This document shows, one piece after another, positions 51,949 through 61,469 of a stretch of DNA of 64,000 nucleotides. The notes below the pieces were generated by a model. It did no database searches. It had not been told where the DNA came from and saw nothing but the letters and a program-made list of their open reading frames with translations. Source of the DNA: Thermoplasmata archaeon (GTDB taxonomy: Archaea; Thermoplasmatota; Thermoplasmata; Thermoplasmatales; GCA-001856825); the NCBI GenBank assembly GCA_021817415.1, contig JAKAUZ010000003.1, forward strand, positions 62,001-126,000, written 5' to 3'. Position 1 is the first letter of the stretch. Each line of letters begins with the position of its first letter. A program made the position numbers and the translations under genes.

Positions 51949-52611
51949 TTGGATATAAGCAAGAAAATCGTGCTGCCGGGAGAAGAGATAGATTTGAACG
52001 GCATGAAGCAAGGAAATGGAATATACCATGAGAATGGGAAATATTATGCCTACCAGCTGGGAATGCTTCAGGTTTACAATAATTACGTAAATTTGATTCA
52101 GCTAAGTGGCAAATACTACCCCGTAAAGAATGACAGAGTGATTGGGAAGGTGATTGACATAGCACCGTCATTCTGGATACTTGACATAAAAGGTCCATAT
52201 CCCGGATTCCTCCATATAAATGATACCCCGTGGAAATCAGGAAGTGGGGAACTCAGCAAAATCCTGGGTACTGGTGACACGGTATTTGCAAAGGTAAATG
52301 AGATTACAGAATCCAAACAGATATGGCTGTCACTGAAGGACGCAGGTCTGAGGAAACTGGAAGGGGGCCATATAGTGACTGTCCAGCCAACAAAAGTCTC
52401 TAGAATAATTGGCAAGGCAGGTTCAATGGTCAATATGATAAAGGAAATGACCAATGTAAAGATACAGCTGGGCCAGAATGGAATAGTCTGGCTTGATGGA
52501 GAACCAGATAGAGTTCTTCAGGTAATAAAGATCCTTAAAATTATTGAGGAAGAAGCTCACACCAGTGGGCTGACTGATAGGGTGAAAAAGATTTTAGAAG
52601 ATATGAGGTGA
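51949..52611 (+). CDS. rrp4: exosome subunit Rrp4 (S1/KH RNA-binding cap)
   Basis: A 220-residue Rrp4 with N-terminal domain ([10 protein letters not shown]), S1 domain ([23 protein letters not shown]), and KH domain ([23 protein letters not shown]). It caps the Rrp41/Rrp42 ring and feeds RNA to it. The TTG at 51949 follows GAGGTGATG, which positions it correctly. It precedes rrp41 with the order rrp4-rrp41-rrp42 standard in archaea. Confidence 0.95.
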   Translation: MDISKKIVLPGEEIDLNGMKQGNGIYHENGKYYAYQLGMLQVYNNYVNLIQLSGKYYPVKNDRVIGKVIDIAPSFWILDIKGPYPGFLHINDTPWKSGSGELSKILGTGDTVFAKVNEITESKQIWLSLKDAGLRKLEGGHIVTVQPTKVSRIIGKAGSMVNMIKEMTNVKIQLGQNGIVWLDGEPDRVLQVIKILKIIEEEAHTSGLTDRVKKILEDMR

Positions 52612-52616
52612 ATAGT

Positions 52617-53402
52617 ATGGGAATGGTAAGTGAAGTGAAACTGATAGACGAAAATGGGTTAAGAATTGATGGCAGGAAGTTCAATGAATTGAGACCTATA
52701 AGTATAGAGGTCGGAATCCTGAACAGGGCAGATGGATCAGCATACATTGAATGGGGGGGCAATAAGGTGATTGCCGCAGTTTATGGGCCCAGAGAGGCTT
52801 TTCCAAAGCATACTCAAAACCCATCCAAGGCAGTGGTGAATGCCAGGTACAACATGGCTGCTTTCTCGGTCGATGAAAGAAAAAGACCAGGTCCTGACAG
52901 GAGGGCTACGGAGATAAGCAAGATCATAAGTGAGGCACTTGAAGCAACTATTTTTGTAGAACAGTTCCCGAGGACGGCAATCGACGTATACATTGAGGTC
53001 CTGCAGGCGGATGCTGGAACAAGGATAGCAGGATTAACTGCAGCCTCGGTCGCACTCGCCGATGCAGGCATCCCGATGCGCGATATGATAGCAGGATGTG
53101 CCGCCGGGAAGGTAGATGGCAAGGTTGTACTGGACCTTAACAAGGAGGAGGACAATTATGGTCAGGCGGACGTTCCTTTCGCTCTGATCCCAAGAACGGG
53201 AGAAGTCGTGCTTTTGCAGATGGATGGAAATCTTACCAGGGCGGAATTTGAGGAGGCAATAGAAATGTCGACAAAGGCCGCGATGTTTATCTCAAATTTG
53301 CAAAGGGAGGCGTTAATGACAAAGTATTCGAGAGCAGAGGAAAGAGAAGAAACTAAAGAAGAACCAAAGAATGGAAATTCAGGAGAGGATGCCCATGAGT
53401 AG
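52617..53402 (+). CDS. rrp41: exosome catalytic subunit Rrp41
   Basis: A 261-residue RNase PH-fold exoribonuclease, the catalytic member of the exosome ring. It has [30 protein letters not shown], and [17 protein letters not shown] near residue 175, carrying the Asp residues of the phosphorolytic site. The ATG 52617 has GAGGTGA upstream and is preferred to a GTG at 52608. A charged tail ([13 protein letters not shown]) ends the protein and overlaps rrp42 by eight bases. Confidence 0.95.
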   Translation: MGMVSEVKLIDENGLRIDGRKFNELRPISIEVGILNRADGSAYIEWGGNKVIAAVYGPREAFPKHTQNPSKAVVNARYNMAAFSVDERKRPGPDRRATEISKIISEALEATIFVEQFPRTAIDVYIEVLQADAGTRIAGLTAASVALADAGIPMRDMIAGCAAGKVDGKVVLDLNKEEDNYGQADVPFALIPRTGEVVLLQMDGNLTRAEFEEAIEMSTKAAMFISNLQREALMTKYSRAEEREETKEEPKNGNSGEDAHE

Positions 53403-54180
53403 AAGCGCGGACGAAATTGTATATGGCCTTAAGAGGGAATACCTTGAAAAAATATCGAATGGAGGCATCAGGATCGATGGCAGGAAATTTGATGAATTCA
53501 GGAATATCAGGATAAATACTAATTTTGTGACAAGAGCAGAAGGGTCGGCAGACGTAAGACTTGGTAACACGAGAGTTCTTGTTGGAGTAAAGGTTGAAGT
53601 TGGAGAACCTTTTCCAGATACTCCGAACAGCGGCATTTTAACTACAAATGCTGAGCTGATCCCAATGGCATCTCCCACTTTCGAGTCAGGCCCGCCAAAT
53701 GAAGACTCGATAGAACTAGCAAGGGTTGTAGACAGGACGATCAGGGAGTCAAAGATGATTGACTTGGATAAACTGGTTATTACCCCTGGAGAGAAGGTAT
53801 GGGTAGTTTTCGTGGATATACACGTTCTGGACTATGACGGAAATCTTATAGATGCCAGCGCACTTGGCGCCATAGCTGCATTACTTGAAACAAAAGTTCC
53901 TGGTTCAAAAGTCCAGCAGGAAGACACGCCATTGCCCATAAACCATGTGCCAGTGATGATCACTCAGATAAAGATAGGCTCAAACCTATTTGTAGACCCA
54001 AGTCTTGAAGAGGAAGAAGTGGCAACGACCAGAATATCAATTGCAACTGATGAAGCTGGAAATATTGTTGCCATGCAGAAGGGGTTGAGCGGAACTCTTA
54101 CTCATGCCGAAGTTTTCAAGGCAGTCGACACCTCCATAGAAATAGGAAAGGATATTAGGAAGAGAGTATTCGGGAGATGA
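53395..54180 (+). CDS. rrp42: exosome ring subunit Rrp42
   Basis: A 261-residue RNase PH-fold protein without the catalytic residues, which pairs with Rrp41 to form the hexameric ring. Markers are [44 protein letters not shown], and [19 protein letters not shown] 53395 is chosen because AGGAGAGG lies six bases upstream; an in-frame ATG at 53371 sits deeper inside rrp41. It follows rrp41 with an 8-base overlap. Confidence 0.94.
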   Translation: MSRSADEIVYGLKREYLEKISNGGIRIDGRKFDEFRNIRINTNFVTRAEGSADVRLGNTRVLVGVKVEVGEPFPDTPNSGILTTNAELIPMASPTFESGPPNEDSIELARVVDRTIRESKMIDLDKLVITPGEKVWVVFVDIHVLDYDGNLIDASALGAIAALLETKVPGSKVQQEDTPLPINHVPVMITQIKIGSNLFVDPSLEEEEVATTRISIATDEAGNIVAMQKGLSGTLTHAEVFKAVDTSIEIGKDIRKRVFGR

Positions 54181-54187
54181 GTCCATC

Positions 54188-54445
54188 ATGACAAAGAGAA
54201 CCAAGAAGGTAGGCAGTGCGGGGAGATTTGGTGCCAGATACGGGTCAACAGTCAAGAAGAGGTGGCTGGAGATGGAGAACCTGAGAAAGGATTCATACGT
54301 CTGTCCGAAATGCCATCACGTTTCTGTAACGAGAGAGCACTCTGGTATATGGCATTGCCAAAAGTGTGGACTGGAGTTTGTTGGGGATGCATATTCTCCT
54401 GAAGTAGACAAAGATTTCAAAAGGGTGAATCTGGAGAATGTTTAA
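54188..54445 (+). CDS. rpl37ae: 50S ribosomal protein L37Ae (eL43)
   Basis: An 85-residue zinc-binding large-subunit protein. It starts MTKRTKKVGSAGRFGARYGS and carries the zinc cysteines in CPKCHHV ... CQKCGLEF. GGAGATGA upstream of the ATG serves for initiation. It lies between exosome and RNA polymerase genes, a standard order in archaea, and overlaps the next small gene by 8 bases. Confidence 0.96.
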   Translation: MTKRTKKVGSAGRFGARYGSTVKKRWLEMENLRKDSYVCPKCHHVSVTREHSGIWHCQKCGLEFVGDAYSPEVDKDFKRVNLENV

Positions 54446-54569
54446 GTGCGTCAGATGTGGAAGAGAACTCAAAGACGAAAATGACACCGCGCAGTTCGAA
54501 TGTGAGTGCGGCTCCAAAGTCTTTGTGAGAATTCCGGGCAACGTGATAAAGACAATTGATGTCAAGTAA
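54438..54569 (+). CDS. rpoP: DNA-directed RNA polymerase subunit P (Rpb12 homologue)
   Basis: A 43-residue zinc-ribbon subunit. The zinc ligands are CVRCG and CECG, with DEND and VFVRIPGNVIKTI in the right places for Rpb12/RpoP. ATG 54438 overlaps the eL43 stop by 8 bases; TAA ends at 54569, immediately followed by the start of pus10. It helps anchor Rpb3 and Rpb10-like subunits in the archaeal polymerase. Its small size makes it easy to miss. Confidence 0.95.
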   Translation: MFKCVRCGRELKDENDTAQFECECGSKVFVRIPGNVIKTIDVK

Positions 54570-55631
54570 ATGAAAATATGCAGTCACTGTGCAGCTAGAC
54601 TTAACGCCGAGAGAACGGCGACTGATACCGGTGAATGTGACCTCTGTGGAGGTCTGCTCAGCCAGGTTGATATATTCTTTGATATTTTTAAAGAGGAAAC
54701 GAAAGAAATTGAATTCTCTAATTTTATTGTTGGCGTGGATGCGGACGAACGATACCTGAAGAATGATGATGACTACAGGAAAGAACACTGCACTGACTGC
54801 AAATCATTCAAGAAAGAGTTCAGTACGATTCTCGGAAGGAAAATAGAGGAATTGCTCGGAAAGGAAGCGGAATTCGGCAATCCTGAACTGGTCTTTACGG
54901 TAAAACAGGAATCGGGGGACTATAAGCTATGGACAAAATCATGCTATATCCAGGGAAGATACAGAAAGTTGAGAAGAGGCATCCCACAATCTCCGTGGAT
55001 AAATCCATCCAGAGAAAGAGAGATGGAAAGATCAATATCTGAATATATTGGTCTAATCGGGTTGAAGTATCTCAAGGGAAGGGATTACACCTTCTTCGCT
55101 TCAGGGAGGGAGGATGTTGATACACTGATGCTGGGTGAAGGAAGGCCCTTCTATGTTGAGATTCTTCAACCAAAATTGAGGAAAATTGACCTAGATTTGC
55201 TTGCGGAACAGGTGAAAAAATTCTCCAATGGTGGAGTTGAGATACTTGCACTTAAACTGGCGGCGAAAGAGGACATAGAAGAACTGAAGGGCAAGGTTTT
55301 CGACAAGTCATACGAGGTTGGAGTGAAAATTGAAGGAAGCATCGAAAATATTGAGAGCAAAATCAAAGAATTTGAAGGGATCACCATTCACCAGAGAACA
55401 CCTACAAGGGTCCTAGGATTGAGAAAAGATAGGATGAGGGATAGAAAAATACACTCCATTTCAATTAAGGAATCTGAAGGTGGAAGAATTAGGCTCATTA
55501 TAACTGCAGAAGCAGGTACTTACATCAAGGAATTCGTGACAGGGGACAATGACAGAACTAATCCCAGCCTCAGCCAGAGGCTCGGTGTAAATGTTCAAAT
55601 AGAATATCTTAATGTATTAGAAGTCAATTAG
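54570..55631 (+). CDS. pus10: tRNA pseudouridine synthase Pus10
   Basis: A 353-residue Pus10, which makes pseudouridine 54 and 55 in archaeal tRNA. The N-terminal zinc site (CSHCAARL ... CDLCGG) precedes the THUMP-like domain. The catalytic Asp lies in FFASGREDVDTLMLGEGRPFY (shown in part: the core is GREDVDTLM), about residue 175. The ATG directly follows the rpoP stop. Length is normal for archaeal Pus10. Confidence 0.92.
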   Translation: MKICSHCAARLNAERTATDTGECDLCGGLLSQVDIFFDIFKEETKEIEFSNFIVGVDADERYLKNDDDYRKEHCTDCKSFKKEFSTILGRKIEELLGKEAEFGNPELVFTVKQESGDYKLWTKSCYIQGRYRKLRRGIPQSPWINPSREREMERSISEYIGLIGLKYLKGRDYTFFASGREDVDTLMLGEGRPFYVEILQPKLRKIDLDLLAEQVKKFSNGGVEILALKLAAKEDIEELKGKVFDKSYEVGVKIEGSIENIESKIKEFEGITIHQRTPTRVLGLRKDRMRDRKIHSISIKESEGGRIRLIITAEAGTYIKEFVTGDNDRTNPSLSQRLGVNVQIEYLNVLEVN

Positions 55632-55643
55632 GGAGAGATAAAA

Positions 55644-55934
55644 ATGGGAAAAATGTCGCATGGCTCTAGAGCTAAGACTCGATATAAAATGAGGAAGAAA
55701 CTTGGCGAGAGCGGCCCAATTCCAGTGAACAGGTTGGTTAAGGTATTTGAGGTAGGGGACAGAGTCGCCATTGACATTGAACCATCCTATCATAATGGCA
55801 TGCCCTTCAAAAGATTTCAGGGAAAGACAGGTATAATAGAGGAAATGAGGGGTAGTGCATACATTGTTAAATTGAACGATCAGAACAAAGAAAAACTGGT
55901 TATATCACACCCGGTTCATCTGAAGAAGGCCTGA
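55644..55934 (+). CDS. rpl21e: 50S ribosomal protein L21e
   Basis: A 96-residue eL21 with the basic N-terminal GSRAKTRYKMRKKLGESGP, FEVGDRVAIDIEPSYHNGMP and FQGKTGIIEEMRGSAYIV. It binds 5S rRNA-facing parts of the large subunit. GGGAGA is upstream of the ATG. It sits 12 bases after pus10 and 9 before rpoF. Confidence 0.97.
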   Translation: MGKMSHGSRAKTRYKMRKKLGESGPIPVNRLVKVFEVGDRVAIDIEPSYHNGMPFKRFQGKTGIIEEMRGSAYIVKLNDQNKEKLVISHPVHLKKA

Positions 55935-55943
55935 AGGAGAATT

Positions 55944-56258
55944 ATGAAAGTAAAATACATTCCCTTGGCAAAGGCAAGGGAATTATTGAGTAGTGCGTCT
56001 GAAAAGAGGGAACTTTCAGACATTCAGCTATCTGCGCTCAATCATGCGAAGAAATTTTCAAAGTTGCCCGCCGATAAGGCCGACAAGTTGATGGAGAAGC
56101 TGACATCAATGGGGCTGCAAGAAATTGTTTCAGCCAAGATAGTTGATATTATGCCGGCAACTATGGACGAGCTTAGGACTGTTGTCTACCCTTACATTCA
56201 AACTCTGGATCCAGATGCAGGAAATAAGATTCTTGAGCAGTTGAACAAGTTAAGGTGA
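55944..56258 (+). CDS. rpoF: DNA-directed RNA polymerase subunit F (Rpb4 homologue)
   Basis: A 104-residue Rpb4/RpoF, part of the RNA polymerase stalk with Rpb7. Matching segments are IPLAKARELLSSASEKRELSD and the C-terminal AKIVDIMPATMDELRTVVY with YIQTLDPDAGNKIL. AAGGAG precedes the ATG by five bases. The order L21e-Rpb4-DUF655-KsgA is conserved in euryarchaea. Confidence 0.95.
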   Translation: MKVKYIPLAKARELLSSASEKRELSDIQLSALNHAKKFSKLPADKADKLMEKLTSMGLQEIVSAKIVDIMPATMDELRTVVYPYIQTLDPDAGNKILEQLNKLR

Positions 56259-56262
56259 TTTC

Positions 56263-56811
56263 TTGGAGGAATTTGCATATATTCTAGACATCCTCCCACA
56301 GGGGAGAATGGAAGAAAAAGCATTCAGGAGGGTCCCGCTTGCACTTGCAATCGGTGAACAGGAACTAAAGCTTTTCGAACTGGTTCCAAAACAAGGTGCA
56401 GTAATGACTATAGGCGACAAGGTATACATAGGGAAGGATATAGAGAAGAGAGATAGAATTGTAAGCGTAAGAAGAAGAATTTCCTTCGAGGAGCTCACTG
56501 CAGGAGCACAAAGTGAAATAGAATATGTACTTAAGGCAATCATTGTGGCCAACGAAAGCAGATTTATCTATTTCTTTAACAATGCGCAGCCGATAACGAC
56601 GAGGCTGCATCAGCTGGATCTTCTCTACGGGGTCGGAAGGAACCTGATGTGGGAAATAATAGATGAGAGGAAGAAAGGTCCGTTCAAGGATTTCGCTGAT
56701 CTTAAAGCCAGAATAAAGGGTTTGAGAGACCCGGAGAAAATGATAGCAGAAAGAATACTTAGGGAACTGAAGAATAAGGATGAAAAACATAGATTATTCG
56801 TGGCAAACTGA
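56263..56811 (+). CDS. DUF655 RNA-binding-like protein
   Basis: A 182-residue DUF655 protein. TTG 56263 follows GGTGAT (56255-56260). The first half has AYILDILPQGRMEEKAFRRVPLA and beta strands (VMTIGDKVYIGKD); the second half has a helix-hairpin-helix-type LDLLYGVGRNLMWEIIDERK. In archaea it is nearly always encoded between rpoF and ksgA, suggesting a role in rRNA or ribosome biogenesis, but no activity is known to me. Confidence 0.88.
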   Translation: MEEFAYILDILPQGRMEEKAFRRVPLALAIGEQELKLFELVPKQGAVMTIGDKVYIGKDIEKRDRIVSVRRRISFEELTAGAQSEIEYVLKAIIVANESRFIYFFNNAQPITTRLHQLDLLYGVGRNLMWEIIDERKKGPFKDFADLKARIKGLRDPEKMIAERILRELKNKDEKHRLFVAN

Positions 56812-56813
56812 GA

Positions 56814-57509
56814 ATGAGAACAGGGAAAAGAACTGGCATACACTTCCTGAATGATGAAAGAATCGCTTCAAGAATAGTTTCATGCATTGACACTACTGAT
56901 AGGGATGTTCTGGAAATAGGTCCAGGAAGAGGCGCGCTTACCGCATATATAAAAGAATACAGGTCACTCTGCTTAATTGAGAAGGAAAAGTCTTTTGAAC
57001 CGATGTTAAGACAAAAATTTCCAGGTGCTACAATTCTGATTGGAGACGCATTGAAGTTAGATTGGCCGAAATTCGACGTTTTTGTAAGCAACATGCCATA
57101 CAAGATAACTTCTCCACTCCTTGAAAAATTATGGGAAACAGATTTCACAGAGGGAGTGATAACCGTCCAGAAAGAATTTGCAGACAGGCTCATGGCGAAG
57201 AAAGGAACGAAAGATTATTCCAAGATGTCTATATTGATGCAACTTAAATTCGAATTAAAGAAGCAATTTGATATTCACCCTTCTAAATTCAGTCCTCCTC
57301 CTGAAGTTTATAGTACTGTTCTGACACTCACCAGAAAGGATGTTGTCATTGAGGAGGAATTTCCAGAATTCCTCAATAAACTGTTTTCGCAGCGGAGAAA
57401 GAAGATAAAGAACATTGTACCAACGGAATTGCACGCAGACCAAAGACCTGAAGAGCTTTCCACAGGCGAGTTACTTGATCTCTACCACAGAATCAATGGG
57501 AAGAAATGA
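56814..57509 (+). CDS. ksgA: 16S rRNA dimethyladenosine transferase (KsgA/Dim1)
   Basis: A 231-residue SAM-dependent methyltransferase that dimethylates the two adenosines near the 3' end of 16S rRNA. The SAM site is VLEIGPGRGALTAYI (about residue 25), and the catalytic motif is NMPYKITSPLLEKL (about 93; usual NLPY is NMPY here). LTLTRKDV and FSQRRKKIKNI complete the C-terminal region. The protein is shorter than bacterial KsgA (270). It ends the superoperon and overlaps the convergent ychF by 17 bases. Confidence 0.92.
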   Translation: MRTGKRTGIHFLNDERIASRIVSCIDTTDRDVLEIGPGRGALTAYIKEYRSLCLIEKEKSFEPMLRQKFPGATILIGDALKLDWPKFDVFVSNMPYKITSPLLEKLWETDFTEGVITVQKEFADRLMAKKGTKDYSKMSILMQLKFELKKQFDIHPSKFSPPPEVYSTVLTLTRKDVVIEEEFPEFLNKLFSQRRKKIKNIVPTELHADQRPEELSTGELLDLYHRINGKK

Positions 57510-58680
57510 TCTTGATTACATCTCCATTTTCGAGAGGATGATCCTTTCCCAGAATTCTCTTGTTCCTGCCATTAACTGCCCTTATGAAATTCTGGCCCAG
57601 GTCAGTATGAATCTTGAATGCAAGATCCAGGGCTGTGGCCCCCTCCTTCATAAGCAATGCATCTGGAAGAACATTTCCAGATTTGTCTATCCAGTGGTTT
57701 TCATCTTCAACGGGATAAACAACTATCATTTTCAGTACCTTGTAGACAATGGTTTCAAGCGTTTCCTGCACCCCAGTTCCATTATTTTCCTTGAGGAATG
57801 CCCGAATGGAATCCAGTGCTTTCCTTTGCTCTGGCCTGAGTCTCTTTTCGTCCAGGATTTCGAAATCAGTCTCTCCAGGATAATAGCGGATTAATCCTGC
57901 CTTTGCCGCCCTTCTCAAAGCCAGTTCATATTCACCAGAGACAACAAATGCTCCCCTCTCTCTAAGTTTTACTCTTTCTTCCATTGTCATACGGTCTGCC
58001 TTAGTGGCAACAACAATATTGGGTTTTGATAATTGCAGGAGATCATCGGCTAGCCTTTCGACGGTGTCTTCATTCCATTCCCTGAGGGAGGATGGTACTG
58101 CGGCCTTTTTTAGTGCAAGAGAAACGGTTCTTTCATCTATTCCCAATCCAGATACCTTGGTTGCAAGGAATGTTTCAACCTTTCCTCCTTCACTCTCTAT
58201 CTTTCTCAAACCCTTGATCAGTCCATCGGAAAGCATGCCAGCAAGCCATAGAACTATCTCCTTATGAATGAATTCTGCATCATCCATCGGGTCGAACTTC
58301 CCATCACCAACGAAGTTCCCGTTTCTATCCAGGGATCCAGAACCATCAATGACCTGAATGAACCCATCTGCTCTCCTGAGGTCGTCCAGAAACTTGTTTC
58401 CAAGACCCTTTCCCTCATGCGCTCCCGGGACCAATCCAGCGACGTCTATCAGTTCCACGGGCACAAATCTGACTCCATCATTGCATTTCCCGGTTCTGGG
58501 ACTACAGTTCTTTTTTAATTCCAGATGGGGGCAAGCTGACCTTATGTAGGTCACTCCCTTGTTTGATTCTATGGTTGTGAAAGGATAATTCGCGATTTCC
58601 ACCTGATTTTCAGTCAGTGCGGAAAATAAAGTGCTCTTTCCCACATTAGGCTTGCCTATGACACCTATAAGTAAGCTCAT
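57493..58680 (-). CDS. ychF: Obg/YchF-family GTPase (translation-associated)
   Basis: A 395-residue GTPase of the archaeal YchF-like type. G1 is GKPNVGKS (9-16), G3 region DVAGLVPGAHEGKGLGNKFLDDL, and NIVVATKADRM serves as G4. The C-terminal TGS domain is visible around LPDALLMKEGATALDLAFKI. YchF binds nucleotides and ribosomes. It follows UPF0179 with a four-base overlap and ends opposite ksgA. Confidence 0.95.
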   Translation of the reverse strand: MSLLIGVIGKPNVGKSTLFSALTENQVEIANYPFTTIESNKGVTYIRSACPHLELKKNCSPRTGKCNDGVRFVPVELIDVAGLVPGAHEGKGLGNKFLDDLRRADGFIQVIDGSGSLDRNGNFVGDGKFDPMDDAEFIHKEIVLWLAGMLSDGLIKGLRKIESEGGKVETFLATKVSGLGIDERTVSLALKKAAVPSSLREWNEDTVERLADDLLQLSKPNIVVATKADRMTMEERVKLRERGAFVVSGEYELALRRAAKAGLIRYYPGETDFEILDEKRLRPEQRKALDSIRAFLKENNGTGVQETLETIVYKVLKMIVVYPVEDENHWIDKSGNVLPDALLMKEGATALDLAFKIHTDLGQNFIRAVNGRNKRILGKDHPLENGDVIKIISSH

Positions 58681-59099
58681 TCAAAGTCTGCCTCAACAAG
58701 GTCATATCCATCTGGGCATTTCGCCTCTCCAATTCTTTGAACCTTGATCTTGCTTTCATCTTTGATCATATTCAGTATGCATCTGTCTGCCAACTCACAA
58801 TCGAAATTATCGCATTTAGTGTGTTTATAGGTGACGATTGCCCCTTCCTTTGCAATCTTCTTTGGAAGCATTATCGTCCTTTTCTTCTCGGTTACCTCTA
58901 CAGTGAAAACCTTGTCTCCAGGGTGGACAAAACACTTATGCTCTTTTCCTCTAGTTTTCGTCACCTCGTAGTATGAATTTACGTTAAGATTGTAGCAGAC
59001 ATTCCTAAGGTTGCAAACACTGCACTCTTTCAAGGGGGAAACGAATTGAAAAATAGATCCTTCCTTGTTAAGATAATCCGGGACTAGCGTAATTATCAT
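58677..59099 (-). CDS. UPF0179 family protein
   Basis: A 140-residue archaeal protein of the UPF0179 family. It is cysteine-rich (CSVCNLRNVCYNL, CDNFDCELADRC), suggesting zinc or iron-sulfur binding, with a central beta region (HPGDKVFTVEVTEKKRTIML). Function is unknown. It is coupled to ychF by a four-base overlap and to egsA by a one-base contact, so it is part of a three-gene operon egsA-UPF0179-ychF. Confidence 0.9.
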   Translation of the reverse strand: MIITLVPDYLNKEGSIFQFVSPLKECSVCNLRNVCYNLNVNSYYEVTKTRGKEHKCFVHPGDKVFTVEVTEKKRTIMLPKKIAKEGAIVTYKHTKCDNFDCELADRCILNMIKDESKIKVQRIGEAKCPDGYDLVEADFE

Positions 59100-60157
59100 T
59101 ATAGTACCTCTGTAAACCTCAAAGCCTCTTTCGCCGCTATTTCACTCAGCCCATTCTCTCCTAGTATGGTATACCGCTCTGGCCTTACCTTGTGGGCCAT
59201 CATAAGAGCCTGAACTGCATCGTCTTCGCTGAGCCCTACCTGATCAAGCTTCGTAGGTGCTCCAATCTTCTGTAAAGTGTCTTTCACCAAGTTCCAGTCC
59301 CCTCCATGCAAATACATGGATATTATAGTTCCTATGCCGCACAATTCACCGTGAAGACCATTCCCTTTTTTCAGTGTATCTACCGCATGAGCAAACATGT
59401 GTTCCGCTCCAGAAGCTGGCCTGGAAGACCCAGAAACGCTCATTGCGATTCCAGAGAATGCTATTTGCTTCATGACAACCCAGACGCTTTCTTCTATATT
59501 GGGTTTGATCTGAGCTGCATTATTGATTATCTCCTTTGCAGCAAATTCTGCTATCATGTAGCCGGAACTGCTGATTTTTTCTCCTTTCAGCCTGTGAGCA
59601 AGACTCCAGTCTTTCAGGGCAGTCAGGTTTGACAGCACGTCTGCAGCACCTGATGCAAGGAGCCTGAATGGAGACTTTACCATAATTTCTGTATCAGCAA
59701 CAATGGCGACCGGCATGGCAGCCTCCATGCTTACCGAAATTTCCCCTTTCTTGATTGAAGCTCTCGGACTCGCCACACCGTCGTGACTAGCTGAAGTAGG
59801 GACAGAAATAAAATACACATTAAGATCGAATGCGCTTTTCTTTGCAATATCAATCTTGGATCCTCCTCCAGCTCCAATTATGACCTTTGCTCCCATCTTT
59901 TTTGATTCTTCCTTCACTTTCTCAACGTTCTCTTCGGTGGCCTCTCCCATTATCATTACTTTTGTCTCCACTCCATTTGAATTCAATATTTCTGCAACCC
60001 TCTTCCCTGCAAGGTTGTATGTTTTTTCACCAGTAACGACAACCACTTTCCTCCCATCTGTTACCCTTATCAAAACATCATAAATTTTCTCTATTGCCCC
60101 GTGTCCACCAATCACATCTCTAGGCAATACCATTTCGGCCAGTTTCTCGAAAGGCAC
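59099..60157 (-). CDS. egsA: sn-glycerol-1-phosphate dehydrogenase
   Basis: A 352-residue NAD(P)-dependent enzyme that reduces dihydroxyacetone phosphate to sn-glycerol-1-phosphate, the backbone of archaeal lipids. Key segments are LPRDVIGGHGAIEKI, VIGAGGGSKIDIAKKSAFD (about 90), SVPTSASHDGVASPRAS (about 115, zinc Asp and His region), and GAEHMFAHAVD. GTG 60157 is chosen because a TATA element (minus strand, 60175-60185) lies about 24 nt upstream, giving a leaderless start that matches the family N-terminus (VPFEKLAEMVLPRD); a GTG at 60202 would add 15 residues. Confidence 0.94.
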   Translation of the reverse strand: MPFEKLAEMVLPRDVIGGHGAIEKIYDVLIRVTDGRKVVVVTGEKTYNLAGKRVAEILNSNGVETKVMIMGEATEENVEKVKEESKKMGAKVIIGAGGGSKIDIAKKSAFDLNVYFISVPTSASHDGVASPRASIKKGEISVSMEAAMPVAIVADTEIMVKSPFRLLASGAADVLSNLTALKDWSLAHRLKGEKISSSGYMIAEFAAKEIINNAAQIKPNIEESVWVVMKQIAFSGIAMSVSGSSRPASGAEHMFAHAVDTLKKGNGLHGELCGIGTIISMYLHGGDWNLVKDTLQKIGAPTKLDQVGLSEDDAVQALMMAHKVRPERYTILGENGLSEIAAKEALRFTEVL

Positions 60158-60174
60158 TAGGGCATATCCTATTT

Positions 60175-60185
60175 CAAATATAAAG
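60175..60185 (-). promoter_or_regulatory. TATA element of egsA
   Basis: On the minus strand CTTTATATTTG is centred about 24 nt before the GTG at 60157. The alternative upstream GTG at 60202 would put this element inside the coding region, which argues against it. Confidence 0.5.
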
Positions 60186-60235
60186 AAGTTAGGGTTTTGC
60201 ACTTTTTTAGGGCAGTTGAAGGTGGTTGATTGGCC

Positions 60236-61447
60236 TCAGGTCCCTTCTTCCCAGGAATTCATGTAATCTACCTGATCTTTGGTAAGGGTGTCGATCCCTA
60301 TTCCATAGGATTTAAGGCAAATACTGGCAACCTTTCCATCTACAGTTTCAGGTACGGGGAAGACCTTGTTCTGCTTAGGGGGACTCTTGACGATGTACTC
60401 TGCTGTCAGAGCCTGAATTGAAAAAGAAAGATCCATGATCTCCACTGGATGTCCTTGTCCAGATGCTAAGTTTACTAATCTTCCGTCAGATAATATATAT
60501 ATCTTCTTCTTTTCAATTTCATATCTCTTGACATTCCCCCTTACTGACTTACCCTTGAACTTTCTCTCTACTTCTTCGACTGCAATCTCATTGTTGAAAT
60601 GCCCTGCATTGGCCAATATGACACCATTCTTTGCATTGCGAAGTGTTTTCAATGTCACAACATCTTTCATCCCAGTCGCAGTCACCACAAAGTCGGCGGA
60701 TTTAATGACTTCTTCCATCGGACCAACATTGAACCCATCCATGTGGGCCTCAATTGCCTTGAACGGATCAATCTCAGTCACTGATACCTTTGCTCCCATT
60801 CCTTTCATCCTTAACGCAATTCCCCTCCCGCACCATCCATAGCCCGCGACCACAACGTTCTTCCCTGCTATGACCAGATTTGTCGCATTCATTATCCCAT
60901 CCAATGTGCTCTGACCAGTGCCATATCTATTGTCGAAGAGATGTTTCATTAAGGCATCATTTACGTCAAACATCGGGAACTTAAGTTTTCCCGCCCTTTC
61001 CATATTTTTCAGTCTCACGACCCCTGTGGTCGTTTCCTCATTTCCTCCAATTATGTGCTTTGAGAATTCAGGTCTTGAATGCGCCAGGGCTGTAAGATCT
61101 CCTCCATCGTCTATTATTAAATCAGGTTCATGTTCCAGCACCTTGTTCAGATATTCGTAATACTCTTCCTTGGAGAGACCTCTATGAGCAAATACATCAA
61201 CTCCAAAATCACTCTTCAGTGACACTGCCACCTCATCGTCTGTGCTGAGGGGGTTGCATCCCGCAATTCTGACCTTGGCCCCCCCTTGTTTCAGGGCAAT
61301 AGCCAGTGCAGCGGTCTTGGCCTCCAGATGAAGTGCCATTGAAATCTTAATATTTCTGAACGGTTTACTTTTTGAGAATTCCTTGCTTATTACCTTTAAG
61401 ACAGGCATCCATTCCTGTGCCCACTCTATTTTATCCTTCCCTACCAT
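60236..61447 (-). CDS. ahcY: adenosylhomocysteinase
   Basis: A 403-residue S-adenosylhomocysteine hydrolase, which clears the product of SAM-dependent methylation. NAD binding is VVAGYGWCGRGIALRMKGMG (about residue 205). Substrate-site segments include MALHLEAKTAALAIALKQGGA, IDDGGDLTAL, and NAGHFNNEIAVEEV. ATG 61447 is the start. Like other archaeal members it is shorter than eukaryotic SAHH (430). It serves the methyltransferases in this window (DphB, KsgA). Confidence 0.95.
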   Translation of the reverse strand: MVGKDKIEWAQEWMPVLKVISKEFSKSKPFRNIKISMALHLEAKTAALAIALKQGGAKVRIAGCNPLSTDDEVAVSLKSDFGVDVFAHRGLSKEEYYEYLNKVLEHEPDLIIDDGGDLTALAHSRPEFSKHIIGGNEETTTGVVRLKNMERAGKLKFPMFDVNDALMKHLFDNRYGTGQSTLDGIMNATNLVIAGKNVVVAGYGWCGRGIALRMKGMGAKVSVTEIDPFKAIEAHMDGFNVGPMEEVIKSADFVVTATGMKDVVTLKTLRNAKNGVILANAGHFNNEIAVEEVERKFKGKSVRGNVKRYEIEKKKIYILSDGRLVNLASGQGHPVEIMDLSFSIQALTAEYIVKSPPKQNKVFPVPETVDGKVASICLKSYGIGIDTLTKDQVDYMNSWEEGT

Positions 61448-61469
61448 AGGTAGTTAATAATGTTCACAA

